Shown: piece after piece, positions 1-7,944 of the stretch
Layout of the letters: every line of letters begins with the position of its first letter
Position numbering within the stretch: the stretch's first letter is position 1
Assembly: GCF_017876115.1 (NCBI RefSeq)
Contig: NZ_JAGINO010000007.1
Location: 62,001 to 126,000 of the forward strand
DNA from: Azospirillum picis
GTDB taxonomy: Bacteria; Pseudomonadota; Alphaproteobacteria; Azospirillales; Azospirillaceae
Direction: 5' to 3'
DNA: 64,000 nucleotides
The notes under the pieces: model-generated
The model's database searches: none
Told to the model about the DNA's origin: nothing
What the model saw: the letters and a program-made list of their open reading frames with translations, nothing else
Translations under genes and position numbers: made by a program

Positions 1-98
1 GTAAACATTCGCCGGCAGGAGGGCGTTCGCATCGAACGCATGGGGTTCGGCATGGTCCGGCCCCACCGCGAATGCGGCCCGGATGGCGGGAGGAGTGG

Positions 99-581
99 AT
101 GGGCGAGACGAGACTCAGGGCGGTTTCACTGTTTCCTCCGGCCGACCCCGCCATCCGGCAGGCCGGGCGGCTGCTCGCCATGGTGAACGAACTCCACAAG
201 GCCGGGTATCAGCGGCTCAGGATCGCGCCCGGCATGGCCCCGTCCGGATGCCATTGGCGCTGCCACGTCACCTCCGCCGGCAACGTGGCGGTGAACGGGT
301 GGGAGCCGCTCGACTGGAGCCGGGGAGTCGCCAGCTACAGCACCGGCCAGAAGAACCTGTACTTCGGCTGGGACGACGCCGGGCACGACTCCGCCAGGCA
401 GCTCGCTGCGAAGTTCATCGAACGGTTTCCCGAGATCGCCCGCGCCGGCCAGGGGCCGGATTGGGCCTATGCCGGGTGGTATGTGGCGATGCTGGGCGCC
501 GCCGAACATGGGACGATCCCGGTGTTCTTCGCCGATTACCCGGTCGAACTGGCCCCGGACGACCGGCCTCCCCCACCGTAA
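99..581 (+). CDS. Conserved hypothetical protein
   Basis: I do not recognise a named domain. The 160-residue soluble protein is rich in aromatic and glycine residues, with blocks such as LRIAPGMAPSG, HWRC, YFGWDDAGHDSA and AYAGWYVAMLG that look conserved rather than random, and it has no signal peptide or membrane segment. The ATG at 99 is preceded by GGGAGGAG (88-95); an in-frame ATG at 72 would add nine residues that look like upstream noise. It faces the gene at 754-1125 tail to tail, with a double hairpin between them. Function unknown; coding nature is well supported by length, codon bias and the ribosome site. Confidence 0.75.
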   Translation: MGETRLRAVSLFPPADPAIRQAGRLLAMVNELHKAGYQRLRIAPGMAPSGCHWRCHVTSAGNVAVNGWEPLDWSRGVASYSTGQKNLYFGWDDAGHDSARQLAAKFIERFPEIARAGQGPDWAYAGWYVAMLGAAEHGTIPVFFADYPVELAPDDRPPPP

Positions 582-640
582 GGCCGGGTCGCGACCTCCC
601 GGAGCCGACGGGGCATGTCCGGGCGCCCCGCAGGGGTTCT

Positions 641-745
641 GAAAACCGCGCCTGGAGTCTGTCTGGCGCTGATTGAAGCACCAGACAGACTCCAGGCTTT
701 TGGTTTTCCGTGTGAGTCACGTTTCAAGCGATACCGCTTGAAACG
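641..745. repeat. Double inverted repeat between convergent genes
   Basis: First hairpin: 16-bp perfect arms at 651-666 and 681-696 around a 14-base loop, extended by GAAAACC (641-647) pairing with GGTTTTC (702-708). Second hairpin: CGTTTCAAGC (720-729) pairs with GCTTGAAACG (736-745). It lies between the ends of two convergent genes, so it may terminate both transcripts, but the length and perfection of the arms also fit a dispersed palindromic intergenic element. Confidence 0.7.
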
Positions 746-753
746 ATCACACC

Positions 754-1125
754 CTAAGGCCGCCTGTCCCGCAACTTGCGCAGAAGCTCCCCGGGATCGC
801 TCTGACGATGGTAGGCAAGGAACAGCGGGCCGACGATATCGCGGGCCGGAATGGCCGGCTCCCTCGCCGGCCAGGCGAACGCCAGACCTTGCCTGGTTCC
901 GAACACGATCTCCACCGCACCGATCCGGACCGACCACGTGGCGTCTCCTCCCACATAGGCAAGGTACCCGGACCTCAGGATCGCCGTCGCGACATCAAGC
1001 GGCGAGGCATCCTCCGGCACCAGGATCGCCCTCTCATGGGGAGCCTGGATGTCGTCCGCCATGCAGACGCTGTCCCGCGTCAGCACGACTTGAACCATCG
1101 TCTTCGGCATCGCGCCCCCCGCCAT
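754..1125 (-). CDS. Hypothetical protein
   Basis: A 123-residue soluble protein without a family I can name. The N-terminal part reads as an alternating beta pattern (MVQVVLTRDSVCMADD), followed by APHERAILVPEDASP and an ATWSV strand; this looks like a small alpha/beta fold. The start is ambiguous: ATG 1125 has GAGG at a good distance, ATG 1110 (MPKTMV) has a G-run upstream and gives the more protein-like N terminus. A possible 43-residue secreted peptide is encoded just upstream on the same strand, so the two could share a transcript. Function unknown. Confidence 0.6.
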   Translation of the reverse strand: MAGGAMPKTMVQVVLTRDSVCMADDIQAPHERAILVPEDASPLDVATAILRSGYLAYVGGDATWSVRIGAVEIVFGTRQGLAFAWPAREPAIPARDIVGPLFLAYHRQSDPGELLRKLRDRRP

Positions 1126-1182
1126 TCTCCTCGCCTCGGGTCTCAATGGACGCCATGAGCCGGCAGCGACAGGGTCCCGCGC

Positions 1183-1314
1183 CTATGCGCCCCTGCGGAA
1201 ACAGGGCCGCACCCCCGAGGTCCGTCGGCGCTGGACCGGCTGCGCGAGGGCCGGACCGGCGGCGAGACAGAGCATGAGCGGTGCGGCAAGACGAAGGGAC
1301 GGTATGCGGGCCAT
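1183..1314 (-). CDS. Possible small secreted peptide (43 aa)
   Basis: Reading the minus strand from ATG 1314 gives a 43-codon frame whose first 24 residues form a classic signal peptide: basic start (MARIPSLR), hydrophobic core (LMLCLAAG) and an ALA cleavage site before a glutamine. The predicted mature part is only about 19 residues, with several arginines and one cysteine. GGAAGAG lies at a suitable distance upstream. It ends about 60 bases before the start of the next minus-strand gene. It could be a genuine small exported peptide or the surviving 5' end of a decayed periplasmic protein gene; I cannot tell which. Confidence 0.35.
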   Translation of the reverse strand: MARIPSLRLAAPLMLCLAAGPALAQPVQRRRTSGVRPCFRRGA

Positions 1315-1840
1315 GACGGACTCTTCCGGATGACTGAAGGGCGGGGCCGGGGATCCGGCACAACCGCCCCGATCGCTGCGGGAAGCAACGGCCTCCGGTG
1401 CCCGCAGGATCCCACCTTCGTCCCCCTGGGAATTTGCCGAACACCTCTTCAGGCCGGCTGGGAAATAGGACTATAAACTTCTTTCGCCGCCACCGGAGTT
1501 CCGGCCCATGCCAGCCGCCCTCCCCGCCGTCACGCCGCCCCTCTCCGTCGTTCCACATGTCGCCTCCGGCCATAACAGATTGTGCCCGCACCCGGTGTCC
1601 GAGATGGTGGAACACTCACCGCATGATGTTTCACACTGTTCCAGACGTGCCGATGCCGTGCCGGATGCCGCACCGCCCCGTCATCCGGCGACGCCGGATG
1701 AAACAGTGGAACAGCCCGCAGGATCTGTCGCACGGCGTTCCAAACGTTCCATCCGCCTGCTCCGCCCCAGCCTCTGCCCCCGCCTCTGCCCCCACGTCCG
1801 CCCCCGCCCCGGCCCTCACCCCTGCCGCCGACCGGCCAAG
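1315..1840. other. Long non-coding stretch with TGRAACA half-site cluster
   Basis: No credible gene is seen over about 530 bases. Between 1608 and 1755 there is a cluster of TGGAACA/TGAAACA half sites in both orientations: TGGAACA at 1608, TGTTTCA at 1627, TGTTCCA at 1637, TGAAACA at 1699, TGGAACA at 1707, and GTTCCA near 1737 and 1746. GGAAC and GTTTCA at 1609-1633 are separated by exactly 14 bases, an arrangement that recurs at 41095-41119 on the opposite strand. The downstream part (1755-1830) is low-complexity C-rich DNA. Confidence 0.5.
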
Positions 1841-1874
1841 GAAAAGGCGCCGGACCCGCGGGGGATCCGGCGCC
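1841..1874 (-). terminator. Rho-independent terminator of the RND operon
   Basis: On the minus strand GGCGCCGGA (1866-1874) and TCCGGCGCC (1846-1854) form a 9-bp perfect stem with an 11-base loop, followed directly by TTTTCC. It sits about 30 bases past the stop codon of the RND permease. Confidence 0.8.
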
Positions 1875-1906
1875 TCGGGACGGCGGGCGGGCGGTGCGCC
1901 GGCGGC

Positions 1907-4900
1907 TCAGTCGCCGGCGGCCGGCTGCGGCATGGCGCCGTGGCCGGGGCGGCGGCGGACGAACAGCCGGTAGACCGCCACGAAGAACACCGGCACGAAC
2001 ACCACCGCCAGCACGGTGGCGGAGATCATGCCGCCCATCACGCCGACGCCGATGGCGTTCTGGCTCTCCGATCCGGCGCCGGTGCTGATCGCCAGCGGCA
2101 GCACGCCCAGGATGAAGGCCATCGAGGTCATGATGATCGGGCGCAGGCGCTGGCGGCAGGCTTCGGCGGCGGCCTCCTTCAGCTCCATGCCCTGGTCGTA
2201 GAGCGACTTGGCGAACTCCACGATCAGGATGGCGTTCTTCGCCGACAGCCCGATGGTGGTCAGCAGGCCGACCTGGAAGTAGACGTCGCTCGGCAGGCCG
2301 CGCAGCGTCGCCGCGATCACAGCGCCGATGACCCCGAGCGGCACCACCAGGATGACCGAGACCGGCACCGACCAGCTTTCATAGAGCGCGGCCAGGCACA
2401 GGAAGACGATGATCATCGACAGCGCATAGAGCGCCGGCGCCTGCGAGCCGCTGAGCCGCTCCTCGTAGGACAGGCCCGTCCACTCGTAGCCGATGCCCTC
2501 CGGCAGCTTGGCCATCATCGCCTCCATCTCGGTCATCGCCTCGCCCGAGCTGATGCCCGGAGCGGCCGAACCCTGGATGTTGAGCGATGGCGTCCCGTTG
2601 TAGCGCTCCAGCTTCGGCGAACCGAAGATCCACTGCGAGGTGCTGAAGGCCGAGAAGGGCACCATCTGGCCGTTGCCGTTGCGCACGTACCAGCGGTCGA
2701 TGTCGCTGGGCTGCATGCGGTAGGGCGCGTCGGCCTGGAGATAGACCTTCTTCACCCGGCCGTTGTCGATGAAGTCGTTGACGTAGGAGGAGCCCCAGGC
2801 CACCGCCAGCGTCGTGTTGATGTCGCTCAGCGATAGGCCGAGCGCGCTCGCCTTCTCGCGGTCGACGTCCAGCTTGAACTGCGGCGTGTCCTCCAGCCCG
2901 TTGGGGCGGACGCCGGTCAGCTTCGGGTTCTGCGCCGCCATGCCCAGCAACTGGTTGCGCGCCTGCATCAGCTTGTCGTGGCCGAGCCCGCCGCGGTCGA
3001 CAAGCTGCAGGTCGAAGCCGGTGGCGTTGCCGAGGCCGGGAACCGACGGCGGCAGGAAGGAGAACACCACCGCGTCCTTCAGCGCCGACAGGGCACCCAT
3101 GGCGCGGCCGGCGATCGCCTGCGGCTTCTGCCCCGGCAGCGTGCGCTCGCTCCAGTCCTTCAGCCGGACGAAGGCCATGCCGGCATTCTGGCCGCGGCCG
3201 GAGAAGTTGAAGCCGACGATGGTGAACAGGCCCTCGACGCTGTCCTTCTCCTTCTCCAGGAAGTAGCTGGTGACCGCCTTCCCCGTCTCGGCCGTGCGCT
3301 GGGCGCTGGCGTTGGGCGGGGCCGACCACAGCACGAACAACTGGCCGCGGTCCTCGGTCGGCAGGAAGGAGGTCGGCATCTGCACGAACAGGTAGCCGAG
3401 CCCGCCCAGGATCAGGGCATAGGCGAGGAAGAAGCGTCCCAGCCGGTTCAGCGCGCCGCGCACGCCGCCGACATAGACCCGGCTGGTGGCGTCGAAGCCG
3501 CGGTTGAACAGGCCGAAGAAGCCGCGCTTGGCATGCCCGTGCCCGTCCCCATGTCCCTGGCCGTGGCTCCCGGCCGGCAGCGGCTTCAGGAGGGTGGCGC
3601 AGAGCGCCGGGGTCAGCACCAGGGCGACCAGCACCGACAGCGCCATGGCCGAGACGATGGTCAGCGAGAACTGGCGGTAGATGGCGCCCGCCGACCCGCC
3701 GAAGAAGGCCATCGGCACGAACACCGCCGACAGCACCAGCGCGATGCCGACCAGGGCGCCGGTGATCTGGTCCATCGACTTGCGCGTCGCCTCGCGCGGG
3801 GGCAGCCCCTCCTCGCTCATCACGCGCTCGACGTTCTCGACCACGACGATGGCGTCGTCGACCAGCAGGCCGATCGCCAGCACCATGCCGAACATGGTCA
3901 GCACGTTGATCGAGAAGCCGAAGGCCGACAGCACGCCGAAGCTGCCCAGCAGCACCACCGGCACGGCGATCGTCGGGATCAGCGTGGCGCGGAAATTCTG
4001 CAGGAACAGGTACATCACGACGAAGACGAGGACGATGGCCTCGAACAGCGTCTTGATCACCTCGTGGATCGACAGCTCGACGAAGGGCGTGGTGTCGTAG
4101 GGGTAGATCACCTCGATGCCGGCCGGGAAGAAGGGCTGCAGCTCCGCCACGCGCGCCTTGACCGCGGCGGCGGTGTCGAGCGCGTTGGCGCCGGTCGCCA
4201 GCTTGATGCCGACGCCGGCCGCCGGCCGGCCGTTGTACTGGGCCGCGATCTCGTAGGTCTCGGACCCGATCTCGATGCGGGATACGTCGCGCAGGCGCAC
4301 CTGCGACCCGTCAGGGTTGACGCGCAGCAGGATGGCGCCGAACTGCGCGGGCGTCTGCAGCCGGCTCTGCGCGGTGATCGTGGCGTTGATCTGCTGGCCG
4401 GGCACCGCCGGGGCACCGCCGAGCTGCCCGGCGGAAACCTGGGCGTTCTGCGCCTTGATGGCGTTGCTGACGTCGGTGGTGGTCAGCTTGAAGTTGTTCA
4501 GCGCGTCGGGGTCGAGCCAGATGCGCATCGCATGCTGCGGCCCGAACACGGTGACGTCGCCCACGCCCTCGACGCGGCTGATGGTGTCCTGCAGGTTGGA
4601 GGTGACGTAGTCGGCGATGTCGCCCTGGCTGAGGCGGCCGTCGCTCGACACGAAGCCGACCACCAGCAGGAAGTCGTTGCCGGCCTTCGACACCTGCAGG
4701 CCGCGCTGCTGGACCTCCTGCGGCAGCAGGGGAACGGCGAGCTGCAGCTTGTTCTGCACCTGGACCTGGGCGATGTCGGGGTTGGCCGACGGCTCGAAGG
4801 TCAGCGTGATGGTCACGTTGCCCGACGAATCGCTGGTCGAGGACATGTAGCGGAAATGGTCGAGCCCGGTCATCTTCTGCTCGATGACCTGGGTGACCGT

Positions 4901-5077
4901 GTCCTCCAGCGTCTTGGCCGAGGCGCCCGGATAGCTGGCGGTGATCGACACCGTGGGCGGCGCGATCTTCGGGTACTGCTCGACGGGAAGCCGCAGGATC
5001 GCCAGGGCGCCGGCCATCATGATGACGATGGCGATGACCCAGGCGAAGACCGGCCGGTCGATGAAGAACTTGGACAT
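1907..5077 (-). CDS. RND efflux permease, HAE1 family (AcrB/MexB-like)
   Basis: Inner-membrane proton-driven pump of a tripartite multidrug exporter. The 1056 residues match the family length. The N terminus ([14 protein letters not shown]) is typical, the TM4 segment carries the paired aspartates in [13 protein letters not shown], and TM10 has the conserved lysine in [14 protein letters not shown], together the proton-relay residues of AcrB. Two large periplasmic porter/docking regions lie between TM1-2 and TM7-8; a histidine-rich insertion ([12 protein letters not shown]) occurs in the cytoplasmic linker near mid-protein. It follows the adaptor gene by 15 bases, so the two form an operon. 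No outer-membrane channel gene is adjacent, so a TolC-like protein must be encoded elsewhere. Substrate not predictable. Confidence 0.95.
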   Translation of the reverse strand: MSKFFIDRPVFAWVIAIVIMMAGALAILRLPVEQYPKIAPPTVSITASYPGASAKTLEDTVTQVIEQKMTGLDHFRYMSSTSDSSGNVTITLTFEPSANPDIAQVQVQNKLQLAVPLLPQEVQQRGLQVSKAGNDFLLVVGFVSSDGRLSQGDIADYVTSNLQDTISRVEGVGDVTVFGPQHAMRIWLDPDALNNFKLTTTDVSNAIKAQNAQVSAGQLGGAPAVPGQQINATITAQSRLQTPAQFGAILLRVNPDGSQVRLRDVSRIEIGSETYEIAAQYNGRPAAGVGIKLATGANALDTAAAVKARVAELQPFFPAGIEVIYPYDTTPFVELSIHEVIKTLFEAIVLVFVVMYLFLQNFRATLIPTIAVPVVLLGSFGVLSAFGFSINVLTMFGMVLAIGLLVDDAIVVVENVERVMSEEGLPPREATRKSMDQITGALVGIALVLSAVFVPMAFFGGSAGAIYRQFSLTIVSAMALSVLVALVLTPALCATLLKPLPAGSHGQGHGDGHGHAKRGFFGLFNRGFDATSRVYVGGVRGALNRLGRFFLAYALILGGLGYLFVQMPTSFLPTEDRGQLFVLWSAPPNASAQRTAETGKAVTSYFLEKEKDSVEGLFTIVGFNFSGRGQNAGMAFVRLKDWSERTLPGQKPQAIAGRAMGALSALKDAVVFSFLPPSVPGLGNATGFDLQLVDRGGLGHDKLMQARNQLLGMAAQNPKLTGVRPNGLEDTPQFKLDVDREKASALGLSLSDINTTLAVAWGSSYVNDFIDNGRVKKVYLQADAPYRMQPSDIDRWYVRNGNGQMVPFSAFSTSQWIFGSPKLERYNGTPSLNIQGSAAPGISSGEAMTEMEAMMAKLPEGIGYEWTGLSYEERLSGSQAPALYALSMIIVFLCLAALYESWSVPVSVILVVPLGVIGAVIAATLRGLPSDVYFQVGLLTTIGLSAKNAILIVEFAKSLYDQGMELKEAAAEACRQRLRPIIMTSMAFILGVLPLAISTGAGSESQNAIGVGVMGGMISATVLAVVFVPVFFVAVYRLFVRRRPGHGAMPQPAAGD

Positions 5078-5092
5078 GGAACGGTTCCTGGA

Positions 5093-6307
5093 TCAGCGCG
5101 CCGCCGCCTTTTGCGGCAGCTCGGCAAGCGCGTTCTGGGCCGGCACCGGCTTCACCTCGGCACCGGGCTTGACCTTCTGCAGGCCCTCGACCACCACCCG
5201 CTCGCCGGGGGCGAGCCCGTCGGCCACCAGCCAGACGTTGCCGACCGCGCGCTCGGTCTTGATGGTGCGCTGGGCCACCTTGTTGTCGGCCCCGACCACC
5301 CAGACGCGCGCCGATCCGTCCGGCCCGCGGCTGACCGCCGCCTGCGGCACGGTGATGGCGTTGTCGGCGACGCCCTGCTCGATGCGGGCGCGCACGAACA
5401 GGCCGGGCAGCAGGGTCTTGTTCGGGTTCGGGAAGACGGCGCGGAGCTGGACCGAGCTGGTGCCCGGATCGACCGTGACGTCGGAGAACTGAAGCTCGCC
5501 CTTCACCGGATAGGACTGGTCGCTGCCGTCACCGGTGCCGTTCAGCAGCAGCGTCACCGGGATCTTGCCCGCTTCCGCCGGCTGGATGCGGCCGCTCTCC
5601 ATGTCGGCGCGGAGCTTCATGAGCTGCGAGGCGGTCTGCGTCACGTCGACATAGATCGGGTCGAACTGCTGGACGGTGGCCAGCGCCGTGGCCTGGCTGG
5701 CGGTGACCAGCGCGCCCTCGGTGACCGACGACTTGCCGATGCGGCCGGAGATCGGCGCGAAAACCTTGGTGTAGTCCAGGTTGATGCGGGCGAGGTTGTA
5801 GGCGGCCTTGGCGGCCGCAAGCTGCGCCTCGTTCTGCTTCAGCGTCGCCTGGACGTCGTCGAAGTCCTGCTTGCTGACCACGCTGTTGCGCACCAGATCG
5901 TTGTAGCGCGACGCCTTGTTGCGCGCGGCCTGCAGGTTGGCCTCCGCCTTCTGGACGTCGGCCTGGGCGCTGGCCAGCGACGCCTCGTAGGTGGCGGGGT
6001 CGATCTGGTAGAGCTGGTCGCCCGCCTTGACGTCGCTGCCCTCCTGGAACAGCCGTTTCAGGACGATGCCGCTGACCTGCGGCCTGATCTCCGCCACGCG
6101 GTAGGCGGCGGTGCGGCCGGGCAGCTCCGTCGTCACCGCCAGCCGCTGCGGCTCGATGGTCATCACCGACACCTCGGGCGGCCCGCCGGCCTTCGGCTGG
6201 CCCGCAGCCTGTTTCTGCTGGTTGCAGCCGGCAAGCACAAGGATCAACGAGGCGGCCACAGCCGCCCGCAGCGCCGGGTTGGGCAACATCTTATCGAATC
6301 CGAACAT
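5093..6307 (-). CDS. RND efflux periplasmic adaptor (membrane fusion protein)
   Basis: Links the inner-membrane pump to an outer-membrane channel. From ATG 6307 the protein is 404 residues with a lipoprotein signal: hydrophobic run ending in LAGC with the lipidated cysteine at residue 28. The HlyD/AcrA pattern follows: barrel-sandwich strands (LPGRTAAYRVAEIRPQVSG), a long coiled hairpin with repeated heptads (ADVQKAEANLQAARNKAS), the second lipoyl half (VFAPISGRIGKSSVTEG) and a C-terminal barrel. An upstream ATG at 6385 would precede the signal peptide and overlap the operator region, so 6307, with GGGGA upstream, is preferred. First gene of the pump operon; probably repressed by one or both TetR proteins encoded divergently. 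Confidence 0.93.
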   Translation of the reverse strand: MFGFDKMLPNPALRAAVAASLILVLAGCNQQKQAAGQPKAGGPPEVSVMTIEPQRLAVTTELPGRTAAYRVAEIRPQVSGIVLKRLFQEGSDVKAGDQLYQIDPATYEASLASAQADVQKAEANLQAARNKASRYNDLVRNSVVSKQDFDDVQATLKQNEAQLAAAKAAYNLARINLDYTKVFAPISGRIGKSSVTEGALVTASQATALATVQQFDPIYVDVTQTASQLMKLRADMESGRIQPAEAGKIPVTLLLNGTGDGSDQSYPVKGELQFSDVTVDPGTSSVQLRAVFPNPNKTLLPGLFVRARIEQGVADNAITVPQAAVSRGPDGSARVWVVGADNKVAQRTIKTERAVGNVWLVADGLAPGERVVVEGLQKVKPGAEVKPVPAQNALAELPQKAAAR

Positions 6308-6390
6308 CTCTATCCCCGTGAAGGCGCCGCGTCCTGCCGGCGTCCCGTCTCCCTGGCATGCCGGGATCGCGACGGTCCGGCACATCCCCG

Positions 6391-6425
6391 TTGCTTAGTA
6401 CTGTCTCATACAGTACAGTGTACTG
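6391..6425. promoter_or_regulatory. TetR operator with overlapping dyads and a promoter
   Basis: Between the divergent pump operon and tetR gene lie two overlapping perfect dyads: GTACTGT-N5-ACAGTAC (6398-6416) and CAGTAC-N3-GTACTG (6411-6425). A rightward promoter can be read with TTGCTT (6391-6396), 17-base spacing and TACAGT (6414-6419), lying directly over the dyads, which would allow autorepression. A leftward promoter for the pump probably overlaps too but is less clear. Confidence 0.75.
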
Positions 6426-6469
6426 GACGATACATTCAGAATGCTGCAGCGCGCAAGGGGGTTTTGCCG

Positions 6470-7165
6470 ATGCCCGATACGGGGCTGGGATACAGGGACG
6501 GCAAGCCGGCCACGGACGAGCCGGCACCGGACCTGCCCGATGCGGCCGCATCCGGGATGGGGCTGCGCGGCTGGGCGCGCTACCGGGCGCTGCTCGACGC
6601 CGCCTCGACGCTGTTCGTCGAAAAGGGCTATGCCGCGACCTCGCTCAGCGACGTGCTGCGGCTGGCCGGCGGCTCGCGCACCACGCTCTACACCCGGTTC
6701 GGCGACAAGGACGGCCTGTTCCGCGCCATGATGGAGGAGCACTGCGCCCGCGTCCTGGCCGGGATGACCCCGGACACCGCGCCCGACAGCGCCGCCGATC
6801 CGGAAGAGCGGCTGACCCGCATCGCCCTCCACATCGCCGACACGCTGATGGCGCCGGAAACCACCGCCATCCTGCGCACCCTGATCTCGGAAGGCGTGCG
6901 CGTTCCCGACCTGGTGGAGACGTTCGTCCGCGTCGGACCGGACCGCACGCGGGCCCGGCTCGCAGCCTGCCTCGACGAACTGCAGGCCGCGGGCCTCATC
7001 CGCATCGAGGACCCGGAGATGGCGGCACAGGCCTTCTGCGGGATGGTGACCGGGAACCTGCTGCTGGAGCGCTTGATCCTCCCCGGCCGGCCGGTCGACC
7101 GCGCCGCGGTGGAAACCTATGTGCGGGAATGCGTCAGGCTGTTCCTGCGCGGCGCCGCCGCGTGA
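6470..7165 (+). CDS. TetR/AcrR-family repressor, probably of the RND pump
   Basis: A 231-residue DNA-binding repressor. The helix-turn-helix spans roughly residues 56-79 (GYAATSLSDVLRLAGGSRTTLYTRF), followed by the typical FGDKDGLFRAMMEE stretch; the C-terminal half is a ligand-binding domain of the AefR-like type (FCGMVTGNLLLERLIL). Start at ATG 6470 is chosen because codon use upstream is antisense to the efflux adaptor and the operator lies at 6398-6425. The protein closely resembles that encoded next (7212-7940), so this is a tandem duplication. The location opposite the RND operon makes pump regulation the likely role; the ligand is unknown. Confidence 0.9.
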   Translation: MPDTGLGYRDGKPATDEPAPDLPDAAASGMGLRGWARYRALLDAASTLFVEKGYAATSLSDVLRLAGGSRTTLYTRFGDKDGLFRAMMEEHCARVLAGMTPDTAPDSAADPEERLTRIALHIADTLMAPETTAILRTLISEGVRVPDLVETFVRVGPDRTRARLAACLDELQAAGLIRIEDPEMAAQAFCGMVTGNLLLERLILPGRPVDRAAVETYVRECVRLFLRGAAA

Positions 7166-7211
7166 TGCCGCCATGGCAGCGCCGGGCGACAACCTCCGGG
7201 GAAAGGACACG

Positions 7212-7940
7212 ATGATCACCGGCAGCCACCACAAGGATCCCCCCGCCTGCGGGCCGCGCGGGCTGGCGCGGCGGCAGGCGATCCTCGCGGCCGCCCGGCG
7301 GCTGTTCATCGAGAAGGGGTTCGAAAAGACCACGCTCAGCGACATCATCGGCGAGGCCGGCGGCTCGCGCGCCACCCTCTACGAGCAGTTCGGCGACAAG
7401 GACGGCCTGTTCCGCGCGATCATGGAGGAGGACAACGCCATGATCCTCTCCGGCCTCGCCCCCGCACGCGCCGACGACCGGGTGACGCCGGAGGCCGGGT
7501 TGACGGCCTTCGCCCTGCATCTGGTGAAGGCCCTGCTGAACGATGAGACGACCGGCACCGTCCGCATCCTGATCGCCGAGGGCGATCGCGTGCCCGACAT
7601 TGCCGAATCCTTCTTCCGCATCGGGCCGGAGAACGCCATCCGCCGGCTGGCCGACTACCTGCAGCATCTGTCCGACGCCGGCGAGCTGCATGTCGAGAAC
7701 CCGGCCGCCACCGCCCAGGCGTTCCTCGGCATGGTCACCGGCAACCTGCTGATCCGCCGCCTGATCCTGCCGGAGAGTGCACCGGCGATCCCCGACCTCG
7801 ACCGCTATGTCCGCCAGGCGGTGCGGCTGTTCCTGAACGGCGCCAGAACCGGTGGCGCCCGAACCGGTGGCGCCAGGACCAGCGGCGCTGGTGCCGCCGG
7901 CACGGCGACGGATCGGAGGGGGCCGGTTGGCAACGGCTGA
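7212..7940 (+). CDS. Second TetR/AcrR-family regulator, paralogue of the previous gene
   Basis: A 242-residue regulator sharing the same architecture as its upstream neighbour: helix-turn-helix near residues 39-62 (TTLSDIIGEAGGSRATLYEQF), then FGDKDGLFRAIMEED, and the same C-terminal signature (FLGMVTGNLLIRRLILPES). ATG 7212 follows GGGGAAAGGA. The last 30 residues are Gly/Ala/Arg/Thr-rich and encoded by a 15-bp tandem repeat (7839-7883), unlike the first copy. Only 46 bases separate it from the upstream gene, so the two are likely cotranscribed. It could regulate the pump, or the MFS gene that converges with it 4 bases downstream. Confidence 0.88.
   Translation: MITGSHHKDPPACGPRGLARRQAILAAARRLFIEKGFEKTTLSDIIGEAGGSRATLYEQFGDKDGLFRAIMEEDNAMILSGLAPARADDRVTPEAGLTAFALHLVKALLNDETTGTVRILIAEGDRVPDIAESFFRIGPENAIRRLADYLQHLSDAGELHVENPAATAQAFLGMVTGNLLIRRLILPESAPAIPDLDRYVRQAVRLFLNGARTGGARTGGARTSGAGAAGTATDRRGPVGNG
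7839..7883 (+). repeat. 15-bp in-frame tandem repeat, three copies
   Basis: Copies at 7839-7853, 7854-7868 and 7869-7883 (consensus GGCGCCAGAACCGGT, the third copy diverged) encode a five-residue Gly-Ala-Arg-Thr-Gly unit near the C terminus of the second TetR protein. In-frame repeats of this kind can change copy number without breaking the reading frame. Confidence 0.8.
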
Positions 7941-7944
7941 TCCG

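Noticed and set aside
1143-1415. 90-codon minus-strand frame in the gap before the RND operon
   Set aside because: Pro/Arg/Ser-rich translation typical of random GC-rich DNA; the 43-codon frame in another register has better coding features.
2978-6469. Very long open frame on the plus strand opposite the RND pump genes
   Set aside because: It is antisense to a clearly conserved RND permease and adaptor; high GC leaves the opposite frame open, and its translation is low-complexity. Only the final part (6470-7165), beyond the pump genes, is a real TetR gene.
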